NCBI GenBank assembly: GCA_013140755.1
Contig: JABFSF010000049.1
Location: forward strand, 1 to 50,341
Origin: Methylotenera sp.
GTDB taxonomy: Bacteria > Pseudomonadota > Gammaproteobacteria > Burkholderiales > Methylophilaceae
Direction of reading: 5' to 3'
Length of the DNA stretch: 50,341 nt
Positions 1-8,790 of this stretch are shown here, in pieces. Made by a program: the position numbers and the translations under genes. The notes under the pieces are model-generated. The model had not been told where the DNA came from and did no database searches. It saw only the letters and a list, made by a program, of their open reading frames with translations. The first letter of the stretch is position 1. The number at the start of each line of letters is the position of its first letter.

Positions 1-72
1 GCCTATTTACGTGTCGCCAAGTGATGTGCCTAGAAGATTGTTATTGCCAATTGTGCCTTTAATCACCGCCAT
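1..72 (-). pseudogene. Broken 5' end of an RTX-like calcium-binding repeat gene
   Basis: An ATG at 72 follows a strong ribosome binding site (AAAGGAG, spacing about 7). It reads a peptide ending IGNNNLLGTSLGDT and then meets TAA at 9-7; the frame continues as Ile-Gly after the stop. The wording resembles the first repeat of haemolysin-type calcium-binding proteins, which commonly open with Met-Ala-Val-Ile-Lys-Gly-Thr and continue GNDxLxGTxGNDTLxG. In that pattern the stop occupies the place of a Leu codon, so one TTA-to-TAA change would explain it. Only 72 bases are visible, so this could also be a genuine 21-residue peptide, or the start of a gene read by reinitiation. The family assignment is an inference from a very short stretch. 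Confidence 0.4.
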
Positions 73-154
73 GATAAAACTCCTTTAAATGTAGTGCGTG
101 TCAATAAAAAATGTGATGAAAATGTTGTTTCTAATAAAGCCATACAACTAAGAA

Positions 155-1327
155 CTACCCATCTAAAAAAGTATCAATGGTTGTAAATACAGCGGCAAGT
201 CTTATCAAATCCTGCTGCCTTTCTGTTTCTGTTTTAAATAACAATGCAGCTAAATGGGTGCGTACTGTGGTTATTTTCACGTCTAAACTTTCAGCAATTT
301 GGCGTGGGGTATGGCTGCTCAACAACAATTCGAGTACTTTGGTTTCAGCCAAAGTGAGGTTAAATAAATGGGTCATTAAACCAACGCTGGTATTGCTTTG
401 CTGATAATCGTTAAAAATCCATACCATCACGCCAAGTTCTGCCTGGTTTGCAATGAATTGTGATTGCCATTGAGGCAAGCTTTTTAATGGTGAGGCCACT
501 ATGGTGAGTACTTGATTATTTAGGGTGACTTTCCGACAAACAATTTGTTGCGTCTTAGCTAACTGGGAAATTTCTAAGACTTTTATGGGCAAACCAAGAG
601 ACTGTTTTGTCGATTTTATTTCAGCCAAATAAAACGAGCTGATTAAGCGTTTTGCTAGCGCGTTGGCAAAGGTCATTTTGCCATCAGCATTCAGTACTAA
701 CACACCATGATTAAGTTGGTTAAGCGCGACCTCCAAAGTATGGTTGAGCGTTTGATATTGCAATGCTTGCTGGTGCAATAGCCATGCGCGCTGCACATGC
801 GGTAAAAGCTTCCGTAATACTTCTACATTATTTTGCGTAAAGCTCTCATCGTGCGCAGGCTTGTAAAAGGCAAGTACCGTAGTAGGTAGCTGATATGCGT
901 TATCTTCACCAAATGGAATACTGGCTAACAAATGTCCTTGTTGATGTTTTAAACAAAACTCTTTAAAAAAACGTGTATTTTGTAAATGACTATGATGGAT
1001 TAATTCATCCCCAATAATGATGTTACCCATTTTAAACAAATCATTAGATGCGGCAGAGGAGTTATACGGGTCTTCTAACACAAAGTTTTCAAGGTAGTCT
1101 TGAATGGTTCCAATTTTGTATCTTTTGGAATAGTGATGCGGCAAATCTAACAGTTGCTTGCAGGGCGTAAACAATAACGCCGTATCAGCCTGCAATACTT
1201 CGCATATTGCATCTAAGGCATTGCCCCATAAAGCAGGCTTACCAACCGCACCATAAATGGCATCTAACGGATATGTCCAATCTAATGGTGCGGAGTTGAG
1301 ATACACTAAAGCCTCATTTTCGCACAC
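155..1327 (-). CDS. PAS-containing LuxR-type transcriptional regulator
   Basis: A 390-residue protein whose C-terminus (about 322-380) is a LuxR/GerE helix-turn-helix: the segment TLAETKVLELLLSSHTPRQI begins it and the recognition helix follows at VKITTVRTHLAALLFKT. Residues about 195-230 (LNHGVLVLNADGKMTFANA) look like the start of a PAS sensor. The first 190 residues are not recognised and have no membrane segment, so it is a soluble DNA-binding regulator with an unknown signal. The start codon is GTG at 1327 and no convincing Shine-Dalgarno sequence precedes it, so the N-terminus is uncertain; no ATG occurs in the first part of the frame. It lies between a two-component pair and a truncated RTX-like gene on the same strand and could regulate the latter, but nothing shows this directly. 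Confidence 0.8.
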   Translation of the reverse strand: MCENEALVYLNSAPLDWTYPLDAIYGAVGKPALWGNALDAICEVLQADTALLFTPCKQLLDLPHHYSKRYKIGTIQDYLENFVLEDPYNSSAASNDLFKMGNIIIGDELIHHSHLQNTRFFKEFCLKHQQGHLLASIPFGEDNAYQLPTTVLAFYKPAHDESFTQNNVEVLRKLLPHVQRAWLLHQQALQYQTLNHTLEVALNQLNHGVLVLNADGKMTFANALAKRLISSFYLAEIKSTKQSLGLPIKVLEISQLAKTQQIVCRKVTLNNQVLTIVASPLKSLPQWQSQFIANQAELGVMVWIFNDYQQSNTSVGLMTHLFNLTLAETKVLELLLSSHTPRQIAESLDVKITTVRTHLAALLFKTETERQQDLIRLAAVFTTIDTFLDG

Positions 1328-1430
1328 AGAGCTAGCTGACTAAGTTGATAGATAAGCATGAAAAGGGTGTTTAAATAAAACCTGTGAGTTGAATAGTGAG
1401 GCTATTTTATCCATCGAGTCATGCTCGCAC

Positions 1431-1448
1431 CTCATTCACATGAATGAG
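1431..1448. promoter_or_regulatory. Inverted repeat CTCATTC-ACAT-GAATGAG
   Basis: Two perfect 7-base arms around a 4-base loop lie in the 192-base gap between the response regulator (stop at 1520) and the PAS/LuxR regulator (start at 1327). No U-tract follows, so a terminator is unlikely. The position suits an operator for a LuxR-type protein controlling the downstream gene. This is inferred from position and symmetry only. Confidence 0.35.
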
Positions 1449-1519
1449 TGGATACAGTTTGGTATTATTTCACACTCACTAAGCTCAAAGTGCGACTTAA
1501 GCAATATGCATTTAAAGAA

Positions 1520-2158
1520 TTAAGGCTCCAACAACCCGCTACGCATGGCGATTAGGGCAATTTCGGCTGAATTATTTGCGTTAAGCTTTTGCTTAATGTT
1601 GTAAAGGTGTGTGCCTACTGTGCGTGGGCTTAAAAATAAAGTTTCTGCGATTTCATTGGTGGTTTTACCTTTTGCGAGTGCCATAAACACTTCAAACTCA
1701 CGTGGAGAAAGCACATCTACAGGGTTTTGGTCACCCGATAATTGCTGAATTGCCATTTGTTGCGCCACGCTGGCTTCTAGGTATTTTTTACCTTTGGCAA
1801 CAGTGTGTATGGCCTTAATTAGCTCTTCTGCCGCACTACGCTTAGTTAAATAGCCCATCGCACCTGCGTTGAGTACGCGCTTGGGGTGTACGGAATCCTC
1901 ATGCGCAGACAAAACTAAAATTTTAGCACTGCTATCTTTGGCTAAAATCCGCTCAATGGCTTCTAGCCCGCCAATCCCTGGCATTGTAATATCCATCACC
2001 ACTACATTGGGGGTGTGTTGCATGTAACGCTGTATGGCTAACTCGCCACTTTCCGCTTCTGCAACAACTTTAATCTCTGCATCAGACTCTAGTAACATTT
2101 TAAAACCCATGCGCACAACGGCATGGTCATCCACCAGCATTACGTTAATTTGACTCAT
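1520..2158 (-). CDS. NarL/FixJ-family response regulator
   Basis: A 212-residue two-component response regulator. The receiver domain (1-120) has the acidic pair Asp10-Asp11, the phospho-acceptor Asp56 (VVVMDITMPG), Ser84 and Lys106. The output domain (about 148-212) is a LuxR-type helix-turn-helix with LSPREFEVFMALAKGKTTNE. Phosphorylation should allow DNA binding to unknown targets. The gene follows the histidine kinase by 51 bases on the same strand, so the two form a pair. It resembles UvrY/UhpA/NarL-type regulators; the length is normal for the family. The regulon cannot be deduced from the window. Confidence 0.92.
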   Translation of the reverse strand: MSQINVMLVDDHAVVRMGFKMLLESDAEIKVVAEAESGELAIQRYMQHTPNVVVMDITMPGIGGLEAIERILAKDSSAKILVLSAHEDSVHPKRVLNAGAMGYLTKRSAAEELIKAIHTVAKGKKYLEASVAQQMAIQQLSGDQNPVDVLSPREFEVFMALAKGKTTNEIAETLFLSPRTVGTHLYNIKQKLNANNSAEIALIAMRSGLLEP

Positions 2159-2209
2159 ATTTTACTTTCTTAACAGTGTGTTCAATTTCTTGCAAAAGTG
2201 CGTTTTTTC

Positions 2210-3574
2210 TTAGCTTTCAGGATGGTTAGGTACGCTGATTTCAATTTCAGTCCCCATGTTAGGGATGGTTTTGATATTAAAGGTTCCATACAGTGCCTGC
2301 ACTCGTTCGCGCATTCCAAGCAGACCAAAATGCCTTGTTTGATCAACTGCATCTACATTCATGCCGATACCATTATCTTTAATGCTCAATTGCAAGGTGT
2401 GATCAGCCGTGTTAATTAAGCGAATCTCAATACTACTCGCTTGTGCATATTTTAATGCGTTATTTAAGGCTTCTTGCACAATTCGATATAAATTGATGCT
2501 GATGGTTTCACCTATTTTTGCATCCGTACCTTGTATGTGTGCTGAAGATAAATTTTCAGAAACATATAATTGCATTTTAATTTCAGGATGTTGCACCTGA
2601 TAACCACTGACTAAATCTTTTAAAGTTTCTGCTAAGCCTAAGTTATCTAAGGCTCCTGGGCGTAATTGCCGCACAATATTGTGCATTCCATCATAAATTT
2701 GATTAGCAGCTGAAACAATCACCTGCGCGTGTTCTGAAATATCAGGGGATTTTTCTTTGGTTTTATTCACAATCGCGACTGCGAAAGTTTTAATTGCCGT
2801 AACATACTGACCTAACTCATCATGCAACTCACGCGCTAAACTTCTGCGTTCGTCTTCAATATGTTGTTGAATTAAATGCGTAAGCTGGCGATTTTCTTCT
2901 AACTCACGCTCAGCCGTGAGTGACTCTGCCATACGGTTTAAACTATGCCCAATACGCTCAAAATCAGGCAGGCTAAACACTGGTAAACGTGTGCTTAAAT
3001 CGCCTCTTTCCATGCGCTTAATCGCTTTTAAAATTTGTGTAATTGGTTGCAATGAATAACTCAGCAACGCATATACCAGCAAATTTAATACCACAAAAAA
3101 ACCAAGCCCCACCCACATCAACTGACTCAAGCCCGCCCATGCTTCACGAATTGAACCCGCAGCACTTGAAGTCACTACCAATTTACCATAACGAATGGTG
3201 CGCTCAACTGTTTCAGCCTTTGGGGAAACCAACTTGGAAAACCACAAAGGCGGATGCACATCGCTTTTAAAGGTGGATTCAGGCGACCGATAAAGTATAT
3301 TACCTCTGGCATCGTACAACACGATATGACTACTACGCACATAGCCTAACGACTGTAAAAAACTTTGTAATACTTTATGCGTTGCACCATATTCTGGGTT
3401 AAGTGAGGAGCTAATAATTACGGTATCTAATAACTGCACCGTCACGCGGCTAGCCGCTTCAACCCGCTCACGAATAGAAACACGCGTATCGTTAATTAAA
3501 ATCGTCCCCACTACCAATATAAAAGCGAAAGAGAGTAATGTCACTAATAAATTTAAACGAAAACGTAAGCTCAT
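2210..3574 (-). CDS. NarX/UhpB-type sensor histidine kinase
   Basis: A 454-residue inner-membrane kinase. One membrane segment lies at about 8-28, then a periplasmic stretch of some 120 residues without a recognised fold, then a second membrane segment at about 152-173. A HAMP linker covers 173-225. The HisKA_3 dimerisation helix carries the phosphorylated His251 (LARELHDELGQYVTAI), and the ATPase domain shows the N-box Asn near 370, DNGIGM at 400-405 and GLLGMRERV at 417-425. HisKA_3 kinases normally act with NarL-type regulators, which fits the regulator just downstream. The ligand is unknown. The start is ATG and the length is typical. Confidence 0.92.
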   Translation of the reverse strand: MSLRFRLNLLVTLLSFAFILVVGTILINDTRVSIRERVEAASRVTVQLLDTVIISSSLNPEYGATHKVLQSFLQSLGYVRSSHIVLYDARGNILYRSPESTFKSDVHPPLWFSKLVSPKAETVERTIRYGKLVVTSSAAGSIREAWAGLSQLMWVGLGFFVVLNLLVYALLSYSLQPITQILKAIKRMERGDLSTRLPVFSLPDFERIGHSLNRMAESLTAERELEENRQLTHLIQQHIEDERRSLARELHDELGQYVTAIKTFAVAIVNKTKEKSPDISEHAQVIVSAANQIYDGMHNIVRQLRPGALDNLGLAETLKDLVSGYQVQHPEIKMQLYVSENLSSAHIQGTDAKIGETISINLYRIVQEALNNALKYAQASSIEIRLINTADHTLQLSIKDNGIGMNVDAVDQTRHFGLLGMRERVQALYGTFNIKTIPNMGTEIEISVPNHPES

Positions 3575-3741
3575 ACCAAGGTATCCTGAATTTTGTGTAA
3601 TCTACTGCTGAGGTGTTAAATCCTCAAGCTTAAATCAGTTGTACAAGACAAATATTATCCCAGATTTTCCGTTAGGCCGCGAAATGATGGTAAATCTGGG
3701 TTAAATTGAAATTGCGGAGTGCTCCGAAAATCTTGCGACAT

Positions 3742-3768
3742 AAAAAAAGCCCCACATCTCTGTGGGGC
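3742..3768 (-). terminator. Rho-independent terminator after tRNA-Asn
   Basis: On the minus strand GCCCCAC pairs with GTGGGGC around a 6-base loop and is followed by a run of seven T. It lies ten bases beyond the CCA end of tRNA-Asn, so it ends that transcript before the histidine kinase region. Confidence 0.85.
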
Positions 3769-3778
3769 TTGCTATATC

Positions 3779-3854
3779 TGGCTCCTCAACCTGGGCTCGA
3801 ACCAGGGACCTACGGATTAACAGTCCGGCGCTCTACCGACTGAGCTATTGAGGA
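3779..3854 (-). tRNA. tRNA-Asn (anticodon GTT)
   Basis: A 76-base cloverleaf including an encoded CCA. The acceptor strands TCCTCAA and TTGAGGA pair perfectly, the T-arm contains GGTTCGAGCC, and the anticodon loop CTGTTAA presents GTT. It lies between the aspartate aminotransferase and the histidine kinase on the same strand and is followed by its own terminator. Confidence 0.97.
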
Positions 3855-3951
3855 ATATCGGCTTTTAAAACTTCGCTAACCGTTGAAAGTTGCGAAGCCG
3901 TGATAATAGAGATTTAAGCGCACTTGGTCAATGCTAAAAAGCGTTTTTTTC

Positions 3952-5157
3952 TTAAATTTTGAGGGCTTTTTCAATTCTATCTAATGCGGTGCGTAAATTA
4001 TCCATAGAAGTCGCAAACGAAATGCGGAAATATCCTTCAGCACCAAACGCTGAGCCTGGCACAACAGCAACATCAAAGCTTTCTAACAGGTAGTCTGCTA
4101 ATGCCATATCATTTGCTTCACTCATTTTGCCTGCTTGGTGTAAATTATTGATTGCACCACGTGCATCTACAAAAGCATAAAATGCGCCCCCTGCCATTAG
4201 GCAACTTAGACCAGCCATGCTGTTAAAGCGGTCAACTACATATTTGTGGCGTTCTTTAAAGGCAGCAACCATTGGTTTAATGCAGTCTTGCGAGCCTTCT
4301 AGGGCAGCTTGCGCGGCCACTTGCGAGATTGAGGTGGGGTTGCTGGTTGATTGGCTTTGCAAAATCTCCATCGCTTTGATGATGTAAGCAGGACCAGCAG
4401 CATAGCCAATTCGCCAGCCTGTCATAGAGTAGGCTTTAGATACGCCATTTAGCACAATTGTGCGGTCTTTAAGCGCAGGTGTCGCGTTCAAAATATTGTA
4501 AAACTTGTCACCTGTTAAATTGACGTGTTCGTACATATCATCAGTTGCCACTAACACGTGCGGATATTTAAGTAATACTTCACCTAAGGCTTTGAGTTCT
4601 TCTAAAGTGTAAACCGCGCCAGTGGGGTTTGATGGCGAGTTAATCATAAAGAGTTTTGTTTTAGGAGTAATAGCGGCCTCTAGCTGCGCGGGTTGCAGTT
4701 TAAACCCTTGCTCAATCCCACACTCCACAATGACGGGGGTAGCTTCTGCCACCATCGCAATGTCCGCGTAGCTTACCCAGTACGGTGCAGGTACAATGAC
4801 TTCATCACCTTTATTAAGCACTGCCAAGCATAAGTTAAAAATCGTTTGCTTGCCACCTACACCCACAATGACTTCATTCACTGCATAATCAAAACCATTT
4901 TCATTTTTAAATTTATTGACGATGGCTTTTTTAAGGCTAGGAATGCCAGAAACAGGAGTGTATTTAGTAAAGCCGTTATCAATAGCGGTTTTGGCAGCTT
5001 CTTTAATGTGCAAAGGTGTGTCAAAATCAGGCTCACCTGCTGCTAAGCCAATAATGGGGCGGCCTTCTGCTTTGTATTTAGCGGCTTTGGCGGTAATGGC
5101 AAGTGTTGGGGATTCTTTAATGGCTTGAACACGAAGTGATAGTACGGAGTGTGACAA
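3952..5157 (-). CDS. aspC: Aspartate aminotransferase (PLP fold type I)
   Basis: A 401-residue class I/II aminotransferase that swaps the amino group between aspartate and 2-oxoglutarate, linking the citric acid cycle with Asp and Asn supply. Visible marks are GLAAGEPDFDTP at about 37-48, SPSNPTGAVY at 174-183, and the pyridoxal-phosphate lysine Lys241 in NGVSKAYSMTGWRIGY. The sequence fits the I-gamma bacterial aspartate aminotransferases, some of which also use prephenate; this cannot be separated here. The start is an unusual TTG at 5157, supported by AAGGA eight bases upstream; no ATG lies nearby in frame. It stands alone, followed by tRNA-Asn on the same strand. Confidence 0.9.
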   Translation of the reverse strand: MSHSVLSLRVQAIKESPTLAITAKAAKYKAEGRPIIGLAAGEPDFDTPLHIKEAAKTAIDNGFTKYTPVSGIPSLKKAIVNKFKNENGFDYAVNEVIVGVGGKQTIFNLCLAVLNKGDEVIVPAPYWVSYADIAMVAEATPVIVECGIEQGFKLQPAQLEAAITPKTKLFMINSPSNPTGAVYTLEELKALGEVLLKYPHVLVATDDMYEHVNLTGDKFYNILNATPALKDRTIVLNGVSKAYSMTGWRIGYAAGPAYIIKAMEILQSQSTSNPTSISQVAAQAALEGSQDCIKPMVAAFKERHKYVVDRFNSMAGLSCLMAGGAFYAFVDARGAINNLHQAGKMSEANDMALADYLLESFDVAVVPGSAFGAEGYFRISFATSMDNLRTALDRIEKALKI

Positions 5158-5285
5158 AATCTGTTCCTTAAAACAAAAATAATGACAGTGTGATTAAATA
5201 TGCCGCCATTTTACGCATAAAAGCTTATGGAATAAACATTTAGCCAACAAAATATATTAGATTGTAATAACGCTTCACCGTACTT

Positions 5286-5780
5286 TTACCATGATTTCAA
5301 TACGATTTTCTCAACATCAACTTCTTGACAATCTTCATTGGTGCAGTGTGCAATTTGCTTCCATTCTGTTGGAAAGGGCATTTTGTTGACAGGTAAATCT
5401 GCACCATCTGTGGCAAATCCTAAAGTAAAAATGACAGCACCTTGATTTACTTTGAAGCCCTTGGTGCTTTCTGCAACAGATGTCATGATGTTGGCAACTT
5501 CTTTTGAAATGGCATCATCAGTATCTAGCCAAGCTTTAATTTTGCCATCTTCGCGCACGGCCATGACTAAAAATCCCCAACTTGGGTTTGCTGGTAAAGG
5601 AGCTAATTTTTTGTTGATATTGATTTCAACTTCTTTCATATATCGGTCCATCTCATCTACGCCATCCATTTTATTAAGGGCAATTTTTTTATCTTGCATC
5701 AAATAAATTTTTAAATATTCCGCATTAGCCGCATGGCTTAACAGTGGGAAAAGCATTAGCAATAAGGCAATCAATCGCAT
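5286..5780 (-). CDS. Secreted protein of unknown function
   Basis: A 164-residue protein with a clear signal peptide (MRLIALLLMLFPLLSHA, cleavage after Ala near 17-20). The mature part has no recognised domain. Two cysteines sit close together near the end (HCTNEDCQEVD), able to form a disulfide in the periplasm. It starts 55 bases after the stop of the serine protease on the same strand, so the two are probably co-transcribed. A role as partner, substrate or inhibitor of that protease is only a guess from position. Confidence 0.7.
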   Translation of the reverse strand: MRLIALLLMLFPLLSHAANAEYLKIYLMQDKKIALNKMDGVDEMDRYMKEVEININKKLAPLPANPSWGFLVMAVREDGKIKAWLDTDDAISKEVANIMTSVAESTKGFKVNQGAVIFTLGFATDGADLPVNKMPFPTEWKQIAHCTNEDCQEVDVEKIVLKSW

Positions 5781-5835
5781 TTTAAATCTCCTGAAATGTT
5801 GAAAAATAGAGCGTTAATTAAATTGATGAGTTGCA

Positions 5836-6846
5836 TCAACATGAAGCATCACATCCCACAAGCACACGATATTCATGGGCTAACTCTTGGCTGATATTAG
5901 CAATAGCAAGGTTGATTTCATGCATGGTGGCTTTATCACCCGCCACTTGAGCCAGCACCCCTAATCTAAACAATGCATCCGTGTTGCTACTATCTAACGT
6001 AACCGCTTGTTGATAGCTCGTTTTGGCTTCGTTTAATTTGTTAAGACTTTCTTGCGCAATGCCTTGCTCATACCACGCATCTGAGTTGCTGGGTTCTTTG
6101 GCAATCCACTCTTTAGCGACTTGTGCTAATTTAGGCCAATCTGCATTGATCTCAGGAATAGCCATTTGCATAAAAAAAGGTTTTTTATTGTCATCTTCTT
6201 CCCAAAATGCTTTGCCTGTAATAGGAAACTGGGTTTCAACAGGAAGTTTTTGTAAATCAGCCAGCCACTCAATGGGCAAAGAGTAAAAATAAGCGGGGCG
6301 ACCTGGGGTTTTAAACGTATTGATACCGAGTAAATTACCCTCTAAATCAAAAATGCCGCTACCACTTGCCCCCATTAAAAATTTTGCACTGCTTCTGATG
6401 ACTTTGCCGCCATCAAATGGATAACTAGCTTTAATTGTGCCCGCAGAGGTCAATGGATTAGGAACCCCGTTAGAGTGCCCAATGGCAAGCACTTCTTGCG
6501 TACGTTTAATTGCAGCAGCTTTGCCAATGGGCGCAGAGGTAAAGGGGAGGTTAGGTGCATTTACCAAACATAAATCATGCCATCGGTCAGCTTGCACTGA
6601 GGCAATCGCATAAGTATCTTCACCACGCGCAACCCATGGCTCTTTGGTGCTTCTAAAAATATGACAATTGGTAATCACCGTATCTTTTTCCACAACAACA
6701 CCAGAACCATAAGCCAAGCCACCACTGGCGTTATAACCTCTAATCATTACCACCGCTTGCAACGATTTAAGTATTTTGGCTTGATCAAAAGCAAATGCAG
6801 ATTGAATGTTCATAAACATTAAACTGAATATAATGAATGTACGCAT
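5836..6846 (-). CDS. Exported trypsin-like serine protease with C-terminal TPR repeats
   Basis: A 336-residue protein with a signal peptide (1-19, ending SAFA). The protease domain (about 30-200) shows a full triad: His62 in VITNCHIF, Asp91 in HDLCLVNAP, and Ser161 in LMGASGSGIFD, with GSGVVVEKD typical of DegP/S1C-type enzymes. No PDZ domain follows. Instead residues about 232-320 carry tetratricopeptide repeats (for example DAWYEQGIAQESLNKLNEAK), which usually bind other proteins. A pair of cysteines ends the chain (GCDASC). It probably acts in the periplasm. The combination of a degenerate S1C protease with TPR differs from DegP, DegQ and DegS. It leads a two-gene unit with the small secreted protein downstream. 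Confidence 0.83.
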   Translation of the reverse strand: MRTFIIFSLMFMNIQSAFAFDQAKILKSLQAVVMIRGYNASGGLAYGSGVVVEKDTVITNCHIFRSTKEPWVARGEDTYAIASVQADRWHDLCLVNAPNLPFTSAPIGKAAAIKRTQEVLAIGHSNGVPNPLTSAGTIKASYPFDGGKVIRSSAKFLMGASGSGIFDLEGNLLGINTFKTPGRPAYFYSLPIEWLADLQKLPVETQFPITGKAFWEEDDNKKPFFMQMAIPEINADWPKLAQVAKEWIAKEPSNSDAWYEQGIAQESLNKLNEAKTSYQQAVTLDSSNTDALFRLGVLAQVAGDKATMHEINLAIANISQELAHEYRVLVGCDASC

Positions 6847-7123
6847 TTATCTCTCCAAAGATTATTTATAATTGCGATGCTTTTGGGAATTACCAAGAAT
6901 GACTTATGCACGCTTCAAATAGTTCAATCAAGGCTCGCAACAACATGTTTTTAAATGTATTGAGTGTTAGTATAATCACATGATTAAACATTCAACGAAT
7001 AGCTAATTAAGTGCTGTTTATTTTCCAATCGATGTCTTAAAAAAACTATTGTCAGGATTTCAGTCTAAATAATGACTAAACCCAAGGTTCACAAAAAGTT
7101 ACACGCCAAACGAAATTTAAAAC
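6847..7123. promoter_or_regulatory. Divergent intergenic region (protease / peptide transporter)
   Basis: This 277-base AT-rich gap separates two divergently transcribed genes and must hold both promoters. A perfect TATAAT occurs at 6971-6976 on the plus strand, but the matching -35 position is poor, so it is only a candidate. No hairpin with a U-tract and no riboswitch pattern was seen. Confidence 0.3.
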
Positions 7124-8788
7124 ATGATAGAAAATCAGCTTCATCATATCAAAATAATAATTGCAGCGTCTTTGATTGCATTACTCACCGCTTGTCATGA
7201 TTCAAACATCGGCGGCGAGACAAAAGAAAAACTTAACGAAAATTACGCAAATGAGTCTGGCGGCACGCTGATTAGTGCCATGACAGGTGAACCCAGCGGC
7301 TTAATTTCCATGATTGCGGGCGAATCCGCTTCTTCTGCGATTAGCTCAAATATTTTTAATAGCCTACTTAAATACAATAAAAATTTAGATCTTGAAGGTG
7401 ATTTGGTCGAAGGTTGGCAGATTTCTGATGATCAAAAAACCATTACATTCACGCTCAAACCCAACTTAAAATGGGCAGATAATCAGCCCATTACCAGTGC
7501 AGATGTACTGTTTACGTGGCAAGCGGTGACCGATGAAAAAACAGCCAGCCCGTACGCTTCAGACTTTCAACTGGTGAAAAAAGCAGAAACACCTGACCCG
7601 CGCACGTTTAAAGTCACGTACGATCAAGCCTATGCGCCTGCGTTAGATAGCTGGGCTGGCTTGCAAATTTTGCCTAAACATTTGCTCGCAGGGCAAGATT
7701 TACATACCACCGCATTTGCACGCAACCCTGTGGGTAGCCATTATTACAAGTTGGATGGTTGGGCGCACGGTGAATATTTAAAGCTTTCCAGAAACCCAAA
7801 CTCCGTGCTTGGCCAAGCTAAAATTGATAAGCTTATTACGCGCATTATTCCTGATAATTCTGCCCAGTTTTTAGAGCTCATGGCTGATAACATTGATACC
7901 ATGGGGCTAGACCCAATTAAATACTCGCGCATTATTCCCGCACGCCCCGAGCTACAGCAAAAGCTTGGGCTCTATAAAGAGCTTGGCAACAGCTACACCT
8001 ACATGGGCTTTAACCTCAAACACAAACCGTTTGATGATGTACGTGTACGCCAAGCTATCAATTACGCCATTGATAAACAAGAAATTATTGATGGCGTGTA
8101 TTTAGGTCTTGGCATTAACATTGCCTCTCCCTACAAACCTGGTACACGCTGGAGCAACCCTAACTTGTCGCCGTACCCCTATAACCCTGCCAAAGCGCAC
8201 GAATTGCTCAAACAGGCAGGCTTTACAGATACCAATGGCGATGGCATTTTAGAGCGTGATGGTAAACCTTTTGCCTTTGAAATTGTCACTAACCAGAATA
8301 AAGAACGTGAAAAATCCGCCGTGCTGATTCAACGCCGCCTCAAAGAAGTGGGCATTGATGTGAAAATTCGCGCCATTGAATGGGCAAGCTTTATTAGCCG
8401 CTTTATTAAAACGGGAGATTTTGATGTGGTGGTATTAGGCTGGGGCTTAGGCTTAGACCCAGATCAATACAATATTTGGCACTCAAGCCAGCAAGCGCCT
8501 GGGCAATTTAACTTTATTGGCTACCACAACCCTAAAGTGGATAAACTGTTAGAAGCAGGCCGCCTTGAACTCAACCCTGATAAACGCATGAAGATTTACC
8601 ACGAATTTGCACAAGTACTGCTAGAAGACAGCCCCATTGTGTACTTATCTGCAGGCTACGGCCTCACCGCGATTCACAAGCGGGTAAAAGGCATTGATAA
8701 CCCCGCACCACCTGCTGGTATTGGTCATAATTCGCAAGATTGGTATATCCCTACCCCATTGCGTAGAAACGAAATGGCAGCGAACTAA
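7124..8788 (+). CDS. Peptide-binding lipoprotein of an ABC importer (SBP_bac_5)
   Basis: A 554-residue extracytoplasmic solute-binding protein of the OppA/DppA/AppA family. The N-terminus is a lipoprotein signal with lipobox LTAC, placing the lipidated cysteine at 24. The family body is evident from ITFTLKPNLKWADNQPITSADVLFTW (shortened here to its key words WADNQPITSADV) at about 124-137, YMGFNLKHKPFDDVRVRQAI at about 289-308 and the C-terminal region GLDPDQYNIWHSSQ. It should capture oligopeptides in the periplasm and hand them to the two permeases that follow by 2 and 1 bases. Length is normal. The substrate cannot be read from sequence. The Shine-Dalgarno sequence before the ATG is weak. 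Confidence 0.9.
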   Translation: MIENQLHHIKIIIAASLIALLTACHDSNIGGETKEKLNENYANESGGTLISAMTGEPSGLISMIAGESASSAISSNIFNSLLKYNKNLDLEGDLVEGWQISDDQKTITFTLKPNLKWADNQPITSADVLFTWQAVTDEKTASPYASDFQLVKKAETPDPRTFKVTYDQAYAPALDSWAGLQILPKHLLAGQDLHTTAFARNPVGSHYYKLDGWAHGEYLKLSRNPNSVLGQAKIDKLITRIIPDNSAQFLELMADNIDTMGLDPIKYSRIIPARPELQQKLGLYKELGNSYTYMGFNLKHKPFDDVRVRQAINYAIDKQEIIDGVYLGLGINIASPYKPGTRWSNPNLSPYPYNPAKAHELLKQAGFTDTNGDGILERDGKPFAFEIVTNQNKEREKSAVLIQRRLKEVGIDVKIRAIEWASFISRFIKTGDFDVVVLGWGLGLDPDQYNIWHSSQQAPGQFNFIGYHNPKVDKLLEAGRLELNPDKRMKIYHEFAQVLLEDSPIVYLSAGYGLTAIHKRVKGIDNPAPPAGIGHNSQDWYIPTPLRRNEMAAN

Positions 8789-8790
8789 CC

